64,000 nucleotides of DNA from Microcebus murinus (lineage: Eukaryota > Chordata > Mammalia > Primates > Cheirogaleidae). How positions within the stretch are numbered: the first letter of the stretch is position 1; every line of letters starts with the position of its first letter. The stretch covers positions 16,688,001-16,752,000 of the forward strand of contig NC_134129.1 of the NCBI RefSeq assembly GCF_040939455.1, written 5' to 3'. Below the pieces are notes generated by a model. It ran no database searches and had not been told where the DNA came from. It saw only the letters and a list, made by a program, of their open reading frames with translations. The position numbers and the translations under genes were made by a program. Shown here one piece after another: positions 1 through 11,599 of this stretch.

Positions 1-3000
1 AGCCTTGCCACCTGCTTTCAGCTTCTCTGCCCCTTGGCTGTCCCAGGCACAGAGAATCGGGTAGCTGTTCACCTTTTAGGGCTGCTTGACTATAGCTTTA
101 AGTGTGTGTGCAGGCAAAAATGTGTTCAAAGCGAGCGACCTCAAGGCTACAGAAGCAGCATTCTCCACGCGCAACAGGGTGCAGAGGAGCTGGGGGTGGT
201 GGTGGTGGCCGTCGGTGGCTGGTGTCCTCGCCGTGCCGTCCCAGCCGGTAGGACCCCGGGGCCTGAGAAAGGTGTGGAAGCTCAGGGCGGGCAGAGCCAA
301 GAGGAGCAAGTTTTTGTGCACAGTGACAAGTGCTCTCCTTAATCTTTCTACCAAAACCAAGTTTCAGGAAGAGAATTCTGTAACTGTCGCTTTCTGTAGG
401 GACGCTTTTCTTCCGTTAAGGCCCCGAGAGTCCAGTCGGCATATCTGTGCCGGGATGTCTGGCACCGCTGAGCTTCTCAAGGCGTCCTCCCAGTCCTGCC
501 GCCGTCCCCGCAGTCCTTGGCAAAGCCGCCCCCTCGGCCAGGCGGCAGCGCGACATCTGTCTGCATCAGGAGCGACCAAGGCACTGCGCCCCGACGACAG
601 CCAGCGCACGGCACGACTTACGTTTTTAAACATGACTCTGTTTTCCTAGCCCCCCCTCCCCCCTACCGGCGAAGTCCCAGGGCAAATCCAGAACCTTCCG
701 AGAAGGAGAGGGTGGGGCGGGTTGCTGAGGGCAGCTGGGTGTGGCGTGGTGACATGGGGCAGAGGAAGTAGGCACCAGGAGGGGTGGACAAAACGGCAGC
801 AGTCACTTGGCTCAGACTCCTAGAATGCTTGAGAAGACAGTGTGTTTTTTTTTTTTTTTTTTTTTTTTGGAAGAACCTCATCTCACTCTAGTTACTTTTT
901 ACCTTTTTTCTTTCACCTGTGTTATGTATGTATTTATTAAGAGCATTTGAGTGTTGGTACCTTTTATTAAAAGGGTCAATTTGCTGTTTTTGCCCCCCCT
1001 GGGCTGGTTCTTGGTTTCCTGCAAATACTACAAGTCGCAGATCTTGGCTTCCTTTGGGGAAATCACCTGACTTCCACACACACCTCTGTTTATACTGTGA
1101 ACATGCTATTTTGTTACCTAAAGCATCTGCCAGCGAACATGCAAAACCTTCGGCACAATGTGAACTGAAATCGAAGCTGTTCGTGGCCATCTTGCAAGAG
1201 GATAGCACTTTAATCTAGAATGGAAACTGGATTTCTTGTCTTTGAAATACCTTCAGCCGTACCTGTCGCTCAGAATTTAAGCAAGCATGCCAGCATTTCA
1301 TTTGTTCATGCTCGAAGCGAAACATTTTACTTTTCACTGGAGAAGACAAAACAGGGTGATCTTCATGTTATTGTTTTATACAAGTGATGAAAATTGTACT
1401 TTGCCTTGTTTAGAGGCAAATTCATATTTATAAATATTTTTGTCTTTTTTTTTTTTTTTCTTCCATGAAACATAACGCAGTACCTGGAAGGTGAGTCTTT
1501 ATTCTTTATTTTAAGGAGAGGCACTTTCCAATGGAAGGTAATTGCTAGAGGGAAATGTTTGTATGATATATAACCCATATATTTGACCGCAGGTTACAAA
1601 GTTTGAGAAAATGATGGTTGATCTCTAATATATTTGGAACTGATTCACAAGAAAACTATTAAAATTACCTTTGAAACAACTGTTGAAACTAATTTATTTT
1701 TAAAAAGTTTCCATTGGAAGCCTGTTGAAGTGATACTGAAATTCTAAGTCGTTTAGGACATTTCTCTTTTGCTTGGGTGTGTCAAAAGTTTTTCCCAGTG
1801 ACTTAACCGAAGTGTCATTCCTTTTCATAGTTCGCTAAAATTCAGTCTTCATGGGTAGATTTTTGGGAAAAAAAAAAAAAAAAAAAGATAAGCATGGAAA
1901 ATATTGCAAAGACGTTAAAACGATCGTGTGATACAGGAAAAGAAGATTGGGAAAAGACCAAAACACACTTCTCCCATCACACAAAAATTCCCAGCACACA
2001 AAAACTCCCATCAGTTTTTGTAAAAATTTAGAGCTATCTGGTCATTTTTTTTCCCCCTCTTCTTCAACAAATGAAACAAACACTAGGCAGCTACATCCTG
2101 ACCCCAGTCATTTCTCTTTATGTAAAGACAATAGCATGCAAAGGTGTCTTTATTTTTCATTTACGGTGCAAAGCAGGGGACAGCGTGGGAGATCTGAGAC
2201 CTTTCTGAGGTCAACAGTAGCACAAAGGCTCAGCAAGGGGCTTGTGTGTCATTTCCCGGCAGGCATAAGGGGGCCTGCTGTATTGCTTTTAACCGCTGGG
2301 TGTTTTAAAACAAGTTACAGCATTTTACATGTTAAAAAAAATAAACAAACAAAAGAAATATCTGCTTTATTGGTTACTTAACTAGTTTAGCATCTAGATA
2401 ACGGTACCATATGCTGAAAAGTCATTTGTATCAGAGCAAATTTGGGTAAAATGCTGGCATCCAGTCCTGTTATTTTGATGCATTTTGCAATCCAAGGCAG
2501 TAGGAGGTGGGCGGGTTTGAGGAGAGCAGGGAACCAATGCAATCGCGGCGTTGGTCTGAACAGGAAGCCAATCAGATTTGATTTTTGTGGCCTCCGTCTA
2601 TTTTGCATTTAAGGTGAAATGGAAAAATAAAAAAAATGCCAAAAGTGGTCCCTATGCATTTATTTTCATGGAAACCCTTAATTTCATGGGCATGCCTCAT
2701 AATGAACTGTGTTCTAACTGGAGATTAGGGCTTATTTTAGATATTGGAGCGTAGCTTTATTACAGATGGATTCTATCTTTAAACATTGCGTTTTGATCGA
2801 CTTTGTATGTTCATGCGTATAAAAATACTGTGCACTAAATGTTTTGCCCTTCGTTTGCTATTTCATGGTCAAGGCATTTATCAGCACTGTCGTGATTAAC
2901 TCATGTGAACAGCATGGGTCAGGGAAAATTATTTCCTCCTTTTCTGCCTAATTAAATTTCTGTTTTCCAGTATTACATTAATTTATTTTTGGCTTCCATT

Positions 3001-4495
3001 TTCTGTGTTACCAAAATAGTTACTGTATTTGTGGGGCATTCTTACTATTTTCTTGCTTACAAAAACATTGTAGTTTTTATTTAAAATAATCTGTACCTTC
3101 ATTTTTTTTTTTAATGTAACCAATTCAAGCACTTTAAGCAATAATGTCAATCTTGTGAAATTTCAATCAGTTTAACACCCTGCCTCTAAAATTGTTTGCA
3201 AAAAATAAATAAAAAAAAAAATAGGAATTCTCTTCCTAGAGAATTATATCTGGGCGATGCTACACCTTTGAACTTCAGATCCTTTATTTATAAAGTGTGA
3301 GTCAGTGACAAGTCTCATATCCAGGTATTCATTACAAACTTCATTTCGTAGCAGTGAAAATGCAAAGAACCTTCTGGTCATTGTAACGTATAAAGACAGC
3401 GTTACTATCCAGGTTGATACAATTAATCTTCTGGCGATAGCTCACCAGTCTTTTGAGTGGAAAAGATCAACAGAATTAACCCAGAAACTGATAATCTGGG
3501 GAATAGCAAGTTGAGAATATTGGTGAAAAGAAAGAAGCTAGGTGCCATTCACTAGGCTTCACCGGGAAATTAATTCCCTGTCTGGGACTTTGCATAGACT
3601 ACCCCAAGCCCCTTTACCAGTCAGGAGATGAAAGATCCAATCCTGCCACAAGGAAGCAGCTCCAGCTCTGGGATCCCGTCAGCATCTGGCGGTTTCCAGG
3701 AAGGAGGAGGAGCGTGGTCCAGTCCTGGTGTCCGTGACAGCTGACTTCAGCTCCTGGGCTGTGCAGGCCCCCAGCTACGAGAATCCCCTCGCCGGGATCA
3801 CACCATCCTTGCCCTGGAAGGGCACAGATGCAGGGCCACGCCCTGTGGTCTCAGAGAAGCCCACAGCTACCCAGTTAGGGCCGCTTTCCCCAGCTGGCCA
3901 CCCCAGCGCATCTGTGGGTGGACAGGACATTGTCATCTGGACACATGCCCGGGCCCGACTGTGGGGACCACACCCTGCAGACCAAGAGTGGGAAATGTGC
4001 CTGCAAGTGGGGTCTCCTGGCTCCTGTCCGTCTTCTCCCCAGGCAATGCACTTGAACTTGACCTCTGCCATGGCATGGACCTTTTTGGGAATGTGTTTCC
4101 CTTTTCTAGGCCTCATTTTCTCCCTCTGTCAAATAAGGGTCACAAAGTAGGCCTGTCACTGCCAGGGTGACACCATTTCTGGGGAACGAGAGGGGCTCAT
4201 TTCTCCAATATTTCCCTCTCTTTTCATTGATACTTAAAAAGCCCTTGAACAGGAAATGCAGCCTTCCGTTCCCATTGCTTTGTATTTGCATGAAGATAAA
4301 AATGTTTGCTGAGTCATTTTTTGTTTTCCTGAGGGACATTGTCACTGTGAGGGTAGCACTAAACACAACCCACTTAGACGGTTCCTAAAGATACCCCCCA
4401 GGCATGCGGAGGGATTTTTAATTAACATGTGCCGCCTGCTGTGTGTGAGGCTTCGTGATAGGAGTTGAGCATAAGAGAGGCGAAGTGGTCAGAGT
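1..4495. other. Unique, nearly repeat-free region
   Basis: No interspersed repeat is recognisable here. The first ~650 bases are moderately GC-rich with scattered CpG; 880-3500 is AT-rich with short A/T runs (T-run 843-868, A-run 1868-1886, A-rich 3200-3222). Open frames are short and cross no recognisable domain. The last ~80 bases (4410-4495) resemble a worn MIR/L2-type fragment interrupted by the next Alu. It could hold conserved non-coding sequence or a UTR, but no splice or poly(A) architecture can be shown. Confidence 0.5.
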
Positions 4496-4512
4496 CCCTC
4501 TGATCATTTCTT

Positions 4513-4859
<347 letters not shown>

Positions 4860-4868
4860 TCATTTCTT

Positions 4869-6310
4869 GACTCAGAAGAAAAGCCTGCGTCAGGAAGAAA
4901 CGTAACATTCACTTTGCGGAAATAGCTCGAGTCTGGGCAGCTCTTTGCAACTCTTTGCAACTTGTTTGGTGGTCAGCTCCGAAGTGGGACTGTCAGATAA
5001 AGCAGGCCCCTCCCTTTTTTGCTGGGAACCCCACCTTCTTCCCTGGCTGCTTTCGGTGGTGTTGCTGAGCCTGCCTTCTAGCTCCTTCTAGAGGGGGACG
5101 ATGCCATTTTAGAAGCAAAGCGTAAATGCATCAAGTTGCAGCAGTGGACTTTCACGTTTTGCCTTTTAATTCTCATGTTCAAAGAGCCGGTATGTTGAAA
5201 GTTTTAACAGTGGATTTTATGCATCAAATATCTGTGATTTCTAAACGGTCTGTTTACATTATTACCAAATACTTAGAGCCTATCTAGACTTCACAGAGTA
5301 AGCCGGGGCACGAGAGTTTTTAGGCTGTCGGACATCAGAGTCAGAAATGACAATAGCTTTTGCAAAAAGGACTCCCAATTTATTGTGCTTATTTCTCACA
5401 TAATCATAAGCAAGTATGTATTTATTAACACCCTTAAGAGTATCATGTTCAAGTTGTAAGTCATGCAGATGCATCTTGCACTTTTTTCTCTCCCGGGAGT
5501 GGTCATATAGGATGTAGGTAAGGCAACGTGGAATTCTCTAGAAGCTCTCCCTGGGTAGGAAGTTTGGGCGCTCATGCTGCAGGTTGCAACTCTGTTTTGT
5601 TCTTACCTCCTCGTAGTAGTAGGAAGCTTCCAGAAGAAAACGGAGACTTGGATCTGACTTGGCTGGAAGCAAAATAATTTGATAGTTGAAGCCACCGCCA
5701 TTTCTATATATTTAACCAAGTCCTCCTCCTGTGATCCTGCTCAGCTGTATTTGTCTTCCACACTCTCTCCTGATGCACCTTGCCGGAGACAACATTCTGT
5801 GCTGAAGAGCTTTTCTGGAGACCCAGGGATGGGGAGGGCCAGGTGGTCAGTCTCAAGAGGTGGAGAGGGCAGGTGACAATGGAGGCCATTGAGGACCCAG
5901 GCGCAGGGTCTGGTGCCCTCTAGTGGCAGGGGTTAAAAAAAACGCCCACCTGGTCTTGGAAGATGGGCTGCAGCAAGTCTTGCTCTTAATTTAATATACA
6001 TTGTGGATTTGGTTACAGAAATAAAAGGGAACCCCTAAACCTGACAACAGTGACCTTGAATCCAATCCAAGGCTGGAGTCAAAACAGGTCCTCACCTTCC
6101 TGCAAGGCGGGGCGGTGGCACAAGAGATCGTGCAAGGAGAGATGAGCTGCCTGCAGATTCCGTCCTGCCCACCTCTGAAGCTTGGGCCTCTGAAGGGTTG
6201 TTGAATGAAAACAAAAGCGTCACATGGTGTGCGTGTGGGGGAGGGGGTGCTAGAGTGTTGAAACCTGAGAGAGAAGAGAGGCAAGGCCACTCCTATTCCT
6301 AACTAGCTTG
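4869..6310. other. Unique sequence between Alus
   Basis: No gene or named repeat recognised. Short frames at 5280-5889 and 5991-6290 have no domain content. Confidence 0.4.
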
Positions 6311-6650
6311 GTTTTTTGTTTGTGTTTGTTTTTGAGACAGAGTCTCACTCTGTTGCCTGGGCTAGAGTGAGTGCCGTGGCGTCAGCCTAGCTCACAGCAA
6401 CCTCCAACTCCTGGGCTCAGGCGATCCTCCTGCCTCAGCCTCCCGAGTAGCTGGGACTACAGGCATGCGCCACCATGCCCGGCTCATTTTTTCTATATAT
6501 TTTTAACTGGCCAATTAATTTCTTTCTTTTTTAGTACAGATGGGGTCTCACTCTTGCTCAGGCTGGTTTCCAACTCTTGACCTCGAGTGATCCTCCTGCC
6601 TTGGCCTCCCAGAGTGCTAGGATTACAGGCGTGAGCCACCGCGCCCAGCC
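6311..6650 (-). mobile_element. Alu SINE
   Basis: Reverse-oriented full-length copy; the tail has become a mixed T/G tract (6311-6332). The 5' end GCGCCCAGCC is at 6650. No clear target duplication. It faces the forward Alu at 6858 across only 207 bp. Confidence 0.94.
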
Positions 6651-6857
6651 TAGAGGCATTTATTTGTAATCATGTCTGCTGACCCAAGCTATAGGCTACG
6701 TAATAGAACTTGAATTACATTGGACACAGGATTTTTCTCTTCGTTTGCATATATGGAGGGAAATATTGGATGGAAAGTGTGTAGTGACATTCTGAGAACA
6801 GGACCTGTGACTGAGTGATGGACCTGTGAGAAGAATATTCTATAAAGAAAAACTGCA

Positions 6858-7208
6858 GGCTGGGCGTGGTGGCTAGCGCCTGTAATCCTAGCACTCTGGG
6901 GGGCCAAGGCAGGAGGATCGCTCAAGGTCAGGAGTTTGAGACCAACCTGAGCAAGAGGGAGACCCTGTCTCTACTAAGAATAGAAAGAAATGAATTGGCC
7001 AACTAAAACTATATAGAAAAACTTAGCCAGGCATGGTGGCGCATGCCTGTAGTCCCAGCTACTCAGGAGGCTGAGGCAGGAGGATCGCTTGAGCCCAGGA
7101 ATTTGAGGTTGCTGTGAGCGAGGCTGACGCCACGGCACTCACTCTAGCCTGGGCAACAGAGTGAGACTCTGTCTCAAAAAAAAAAAAAAAAAAAGAAAAG
7201 AAAAGGGA
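6858..7208 (+). mobile_element. Alu SINE
   Basis: Forward full-length copy starting GGCTGGGCGTGG with an A-tail followed by AAAAG units. A 14-bp target duplication AAAGAAA(A/G)ACTGCA lies at 6844-6857 and 7209-7222. Confidence 0.95.
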
Positions 7209-7354
7209 AAAGAAAGACTGCAGAGCAGAGGTGAAGGGAATTAATTGCTTTCTTCTTAGGTGTGGCTGGTGAGTGAGTGACTTCTGTCACATTAAGATTT
7301 AGATGAAGCTGCCTCATAGGATTTATTTTAAAATAGACTTCAGGGAAGGCAGAT

Positions 7355-7485
7355 ATATTTTATTTCAAAAAACTTTTTATTACAGGGAATTTTAAACATG
7401 TACAAAAGTAGAAAGAGTGGAACACTTTGAACCTCCATGAACCCAGCACTAAGCTTGAGCCTTAACTGTGGCCAACCTTGTTTGT
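7355..7485 (-). mobile_element. Old L1 3'-end-like fragment
   Basis: The stretch with CTTTTTATTACAGGG and GAACCTCCATGAACCCA resembles the reverse strand of old mammalian L1 (L1M) 3' sequence. Identification is by phrase recognition only. Confidence 0.4.
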
Positions 7486-7683
7486 GACGGATAGAATTTT
7501 CAGGTAGTATTAGAAAATCACCACGCTAACGAGCCTTGAGCTAGTCAAGATCTCTAAATCCATAAAGGACAAACGTATGAGGGGTTAATACGGTTTAGAT
7601 TGACAACCAGCTCTAAGGGAGTCTGTACTTATTTTGTTGTTCTTCTAACTTGAAATAATCTAGCCACCAGCATAAGTGCAGAA

Positions 7684-8020
7684 TTTTTTTTTTTTTTTTT
7701 TTGAGACAGAGTCGCACTCTGTCGCCTGGGCTAGAGTGAGTGCCGTGGTGTCAGCCTAGCTCACAGCAACCTCCAACTCCTGGGCTCAAGCGATCCTCCT
7801 GCCTCAGCCTCCCAAGTAGCTGGGACTACAGGCATGCGCCACCATGCCCGGCTAATTTTTTCTATATATTTTTAACTGGCTGATTAATTTCTTTCTATCT
7901 ATAGTAGAGACAGGGTCTCGCTCTTGCTCAGGCTGGTCTCGAACTCCTGACCTTGAGCGATCCTCCTGCCTCGGCCTCCCAGAGTGCTAGGATTACAGGC
8001 GTGAACCACCTCGCCTGGCC
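7684..8020 (-). mobile_element. Alu SINE
   Basis: Reverse full-length copy with a T-run tail at 7684-7702 and 5' end TCGCCTGGCC at 8020. No confident target duplication; an old L1-like fragment follows immediately. Confidence 0.94.
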
Positions 8021-8610
8021 TGTGGTATTTTATCTTATTTCGAAATATTGTAAACCTACAGAAAAGTTGCAAGAACAGAATAATAAGTACCTGTCTATCC
8101 TTCACCTAGATTTTACTGATTTTAATAATTTGTCATGTCATCTTTATCTCTCTGTAAATATTTATATTTTCATGATTACAATTACTATTGTTATATTATT
8201 TTTGCTGATCCATTTGCAAGTACACTGGCGACATCGTGACCCTTCACTCCTAAGTACTTCTCTCTGTGTCCTCTGAGAACAAGGACATTTTCTTTTGTAA
8301 CCGCAGCACGATGATCAAACTCAGGAAATCTGACATTGAATTCAGTACTGGTATCTAATGTACAGTCCACGTTTAAATTTCACCAAGAGTCCCCCAAATG
8401 TCTCGTAGAACAAATTATTTCTTTCCAGAATCCAGTCCTAGACAGACATTTGCTGGTCACGTGTCTTCAGCCCTCTTTGGTCTCAGGCTTTTTTTGTCCT
8501 TTGTCACGTTAAGATTTTTGAAGCGTGCAGGGGGAGTTTTTATAGAACTCTCCTGCACTTGGGTTCATCTGAGGTTTCCTCATGAGATAATGCAGACGAT
8601 TCTTTCTGGG
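8021..8610 (-). mobile_element. Old L1 3'-region-like fragment (L1M type)
   Basis: Phrases such as ACAGAAAAGTTGCAAGAACA, CTTCACCTAGATTTTACTGA and GAACAAGGACATTTTCTTTT follow the order of the reverse strand of old mammalian L1 3' regions. The copy is heavily diverged and has no intact frame. The subfamily is not resolved. Confidence 0.5.
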
Positions 8611-8837
8611 TAGGGTCGGTCTCAGTCACATGGGGAGGGGGCAGAGGAACCTTTGAGCCAGGTGAGTCAGATACGCCTCTGCTCAGTGTGGCGCCCCCCA
8701 GTGGCGACTCGTAGAGATACCAAGGTCCTGCACACTCCGGCCTCCGCTTCCTGCCTGCTCTGCCGCTTAGCATGGCGCTCTGGCCACGCTGGGCTTTGTT
8801 CAGTTCCTTGAGCAGGTCAGACTCCCCAGGAGTTGAG
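8611..8837. other. Unique flank of the GA tract
   Basis: GC-rich unique sequence leading into the purine tract. No gene recognised. Confidence 0.4.
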
Positions 8838-9161
8838 CTAGGGAAGAGAGAGAGAGACAGAGAGAGAGACAGAGAGACAGGAATGAGAGAGACAGAGACA
8901 GAAAAGACAGAGAGAGGAGCAAGACAGAAACAGAGAGAGGAGAGAGAGACAAAGAGAGAGAGGAGAGAGAGACAGAGAGAGAGAGAGGAGAGAGAGAAGA
9001 GAGAGACAGAGAAGAGAGGAGAGAAGAGAGGCAGAGAGGAGAGAGACCAAGAAGAGAGGAGAGAGAGAAGAGAGAGACAGAGAAGAGAGAGAAGAGAGAC
9101 AGAGAAGAGAGAGGAAAGAGACCAAGAAAGAGAGGAGAGAGAGAGACCAAGAGAGAGAGAG

Positions 9162-9224
<63 letters not shown>

Positions 9225-9379
9225 AGAGGAGCGAGAGAGACCAAGAGAGAGAGGAGAGAGATACAGAGAGGGAAGAGAGACAGAGAGAGGAGAGAGAGAG
9301 GAGAGAAGAGAGACAGAGGGAGAGGAGAGAAGAGAGACAGAGAGAGAGGAGAGAGAGACAAAGAGAGAGAGAGAGAGGA
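8838..9379 (+). repeat. Long GA/GAC purine-rich tract
   Basis: About 540 bp built of AGAG, GAGAC and GAGGA blocks, with an uninterrupted GA run around 9167-9217. The strand is almost entirely purine, C occurring mostly within GAGAC or ACCAAG interruptions. The 290-residue Leu/Ser frame on the reverse strand and the Arg/Glu frame on the forward strand are translations of this simple repeat and not genes. Confidence 0.97.
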
Positions 9380-9389
9380 ATTGCCATTA

Positions 9390-10083
9390 CCTTGAAATGG
9401 AAGTAACTGCAAGGTGAATTTTGTTAAGAAAATTTTTACCCCTATAGATACCTATTTTTTTTTAGATTACCCAAAACTCAGAATAAACCTTTCTGAACTG
9501 GACACGCTTGGAAAGCACGACCCACTCCTCTCCCATGTGACAGATTACTTGGTTGAGAAGAATAGATTGCAAGCGATCAGCTTAAGTCTAATAATGCACA
9601 TGCCCAGGATTTTTGATCAATGTACTTGCTTTCACTCCTGGTACAGTTCCAGCTCTTACTCATGTGATCGGGATAACATTAATTCATCCACAGCTGTTCT
9701 TTAATCTCTGGCTATTTTCTGACTCTTTGGCAAATAAATTATCAGCCTTTCAACGAAATAATTAGTCCCAGCTTGGAAGAATCTGTGTTTATCTCGAAGG
9801 CCATGCACAATGGAACAAATCCTTTGTTTCTTCTGTTTATACATAAACTTCGGGACATAACTACTGAAACCTCTGGTCTCCTCTAGGGCATTTCAGGAAT
9901 AAAAAAAAGACTGTAGTAACTAAAGGTTGGCAACAAACAGGAAACTGACATATTTCTATGCACACCCTTAAAACCCAGAAATCTCTCTGTAAATCTGTTT
10001 CCTGCAATCATATTTTCTAATATATAAGAGGTTTTATATATATATATATATATATATACACCCTTATATATTCATATATACCA
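9390..10083. other. Unique AT-rich sequence
   Basis: No repeat or gene recognised apart from a short TA run at 10033-10059. The 96-codon frame at 9414-9704 has no recognisable domain. Confidence 0.4.
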
Positions 10084-10548
10084 TTGTAATGGGTTGAATA
10101 GTATTCCCCCAAAAGATATGTCCAAGTCCTAAATCCCCGATGCCTGTAAATGTGAACTTATTTGGAAATAGGATATTAGCAGATATAATTAAGGTTCTCA
10201 AGTTGAGATCACCCTGGATTTAGGATGAACCCTAAATCCAATGCTATTGTCTTTATAAGAGACAGAAAAAGAGAGATAGATGCAGAGAGACACAGGAGGA
10301 AACCAGTAGAGACTGAAGGAGAGATTGGAGCACTGTGTCTACAAGCCAAGGAGTGACAAGGACAGGGGACAATCACTAGAGGCCAGGAGAGAAGAAAGGA
10401 ACTGATTCTCCCTCAGAGCTTCCAGAAGGAACCAACCCCACTAATTTGGACTTCTGGCTTTCAGAACTGCAAAAGAATAAATTTCTATCATTTTTAAACT
10501 CCCCAGTTTGTGATTTGTCATGGCAGCCCTAGGAAACAAATACAACCC
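10084..10548 (+). mobile_element. MLT1-type MaLR LTR (ERVL-MaLR), near complete
   Basis: Begins TGTAATGGGTTGAATAGTAT and runs through CTTATTTGGAAATAGG, TTATAAGAGACAG and GAGCTTCCAGAAGGAACCAA to GGAAACAAATACAA. This is the sense order of a mammalian MLT1 (B-like) solo LTR: an old non-autonomous endogenous retroviral-like element. No coding content is present. Confidence 0.85.
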
Positions 10549-10572
10549 TTGTGATAATAAAGGACATTCTGA

Positions 10573-10905
<333 letters not shown>

Positions 10906-11185
10906 CTGAACATTTATTTTTAAATCAGAAACCAAAGAAATTAGATGTAGATCTAGACACCCACCTTCTGCCAGTACAGATACCTCCCTCTCTGTATTTT
11001 ATCTTAAACTAAACGTACTTGGGAAAAGTGCAAGTTCTGGTTAACTACTGCGCCACATGTCACAATATCCACGTTTTTTACGGAATCTAAACATCTGAAC
11101 TGCATTTTGCACATAAAGTCACCATGCTCAGGTGACTCAGAAGGCACTTCATATCTCCGGAGACCAGGCAGCTAGCTACTTGCTG

Positions 11186-11572
11186 TCTTAGTTTGTGTGT
11201 GCTGCTATAACAACAACAACAACAAAAAAAAAAAACGGCACAGGCTGGGTAACTCATAAAGAGCAGAAGTTTATCTTCGCAGTTCTGGAGGTCGGGAACT
11301 CCAAGAGCAAGGCGCCCGCAGGCTTGGTTGTCTGGTGGGGGCTGCTCTCTGCTCTCAAGGTGGTACCTGGCTGCTGCCACTGTCAGACAGGAGGGACGCC
11401 GTGTCCCCACGTGGGGGAAGGGCAGAAGGGTGAGCAGGCAGATGGTAATGCCATCCTCGGGGGAGGGCCCCCTCCTGGCCTCATCACCTCCCAAAGGCGC
11501 CACCTCTTCACACCGTCACACTGGCCACACCTGGACTTTCAAAGGGGACACATTGAAGCCACAGCCCCTGTG
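11186..11572 (-). mobile_element. MLT1-type MaLR LTR, reverse
   Basis: Reads TGTCTTAGTTTGTGTGTGCT, then GGGTAACTCATAAA, AGTTCTGGAGGTCGGGAACT and TCATCACCTCCCAAAGGCG, which is the reverse complement order of an MLT1A-like LTR. An AAC repeat and A-run (11208-11234) interrupts the 3' end. The overlapping frames at 11087-11914 are incidental. Confidence 0.82.
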
Positions 11573-11599
11573 ACACCTCCAGCACCCTCACCTGACCTT

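Noticed and set aside
86..649. 187-codon frame near the start
   Set aside because: No recognisable domain, poor composition, overlapping frames on both strands; expected by chance in GC-rich DNA.
8540..9412. 290-residue Leu/Ser-rich frame and 207-residue Arg/Glu frame on opposite strands
   Set aside because: Both are translations of the GA/GAC simple repeat.
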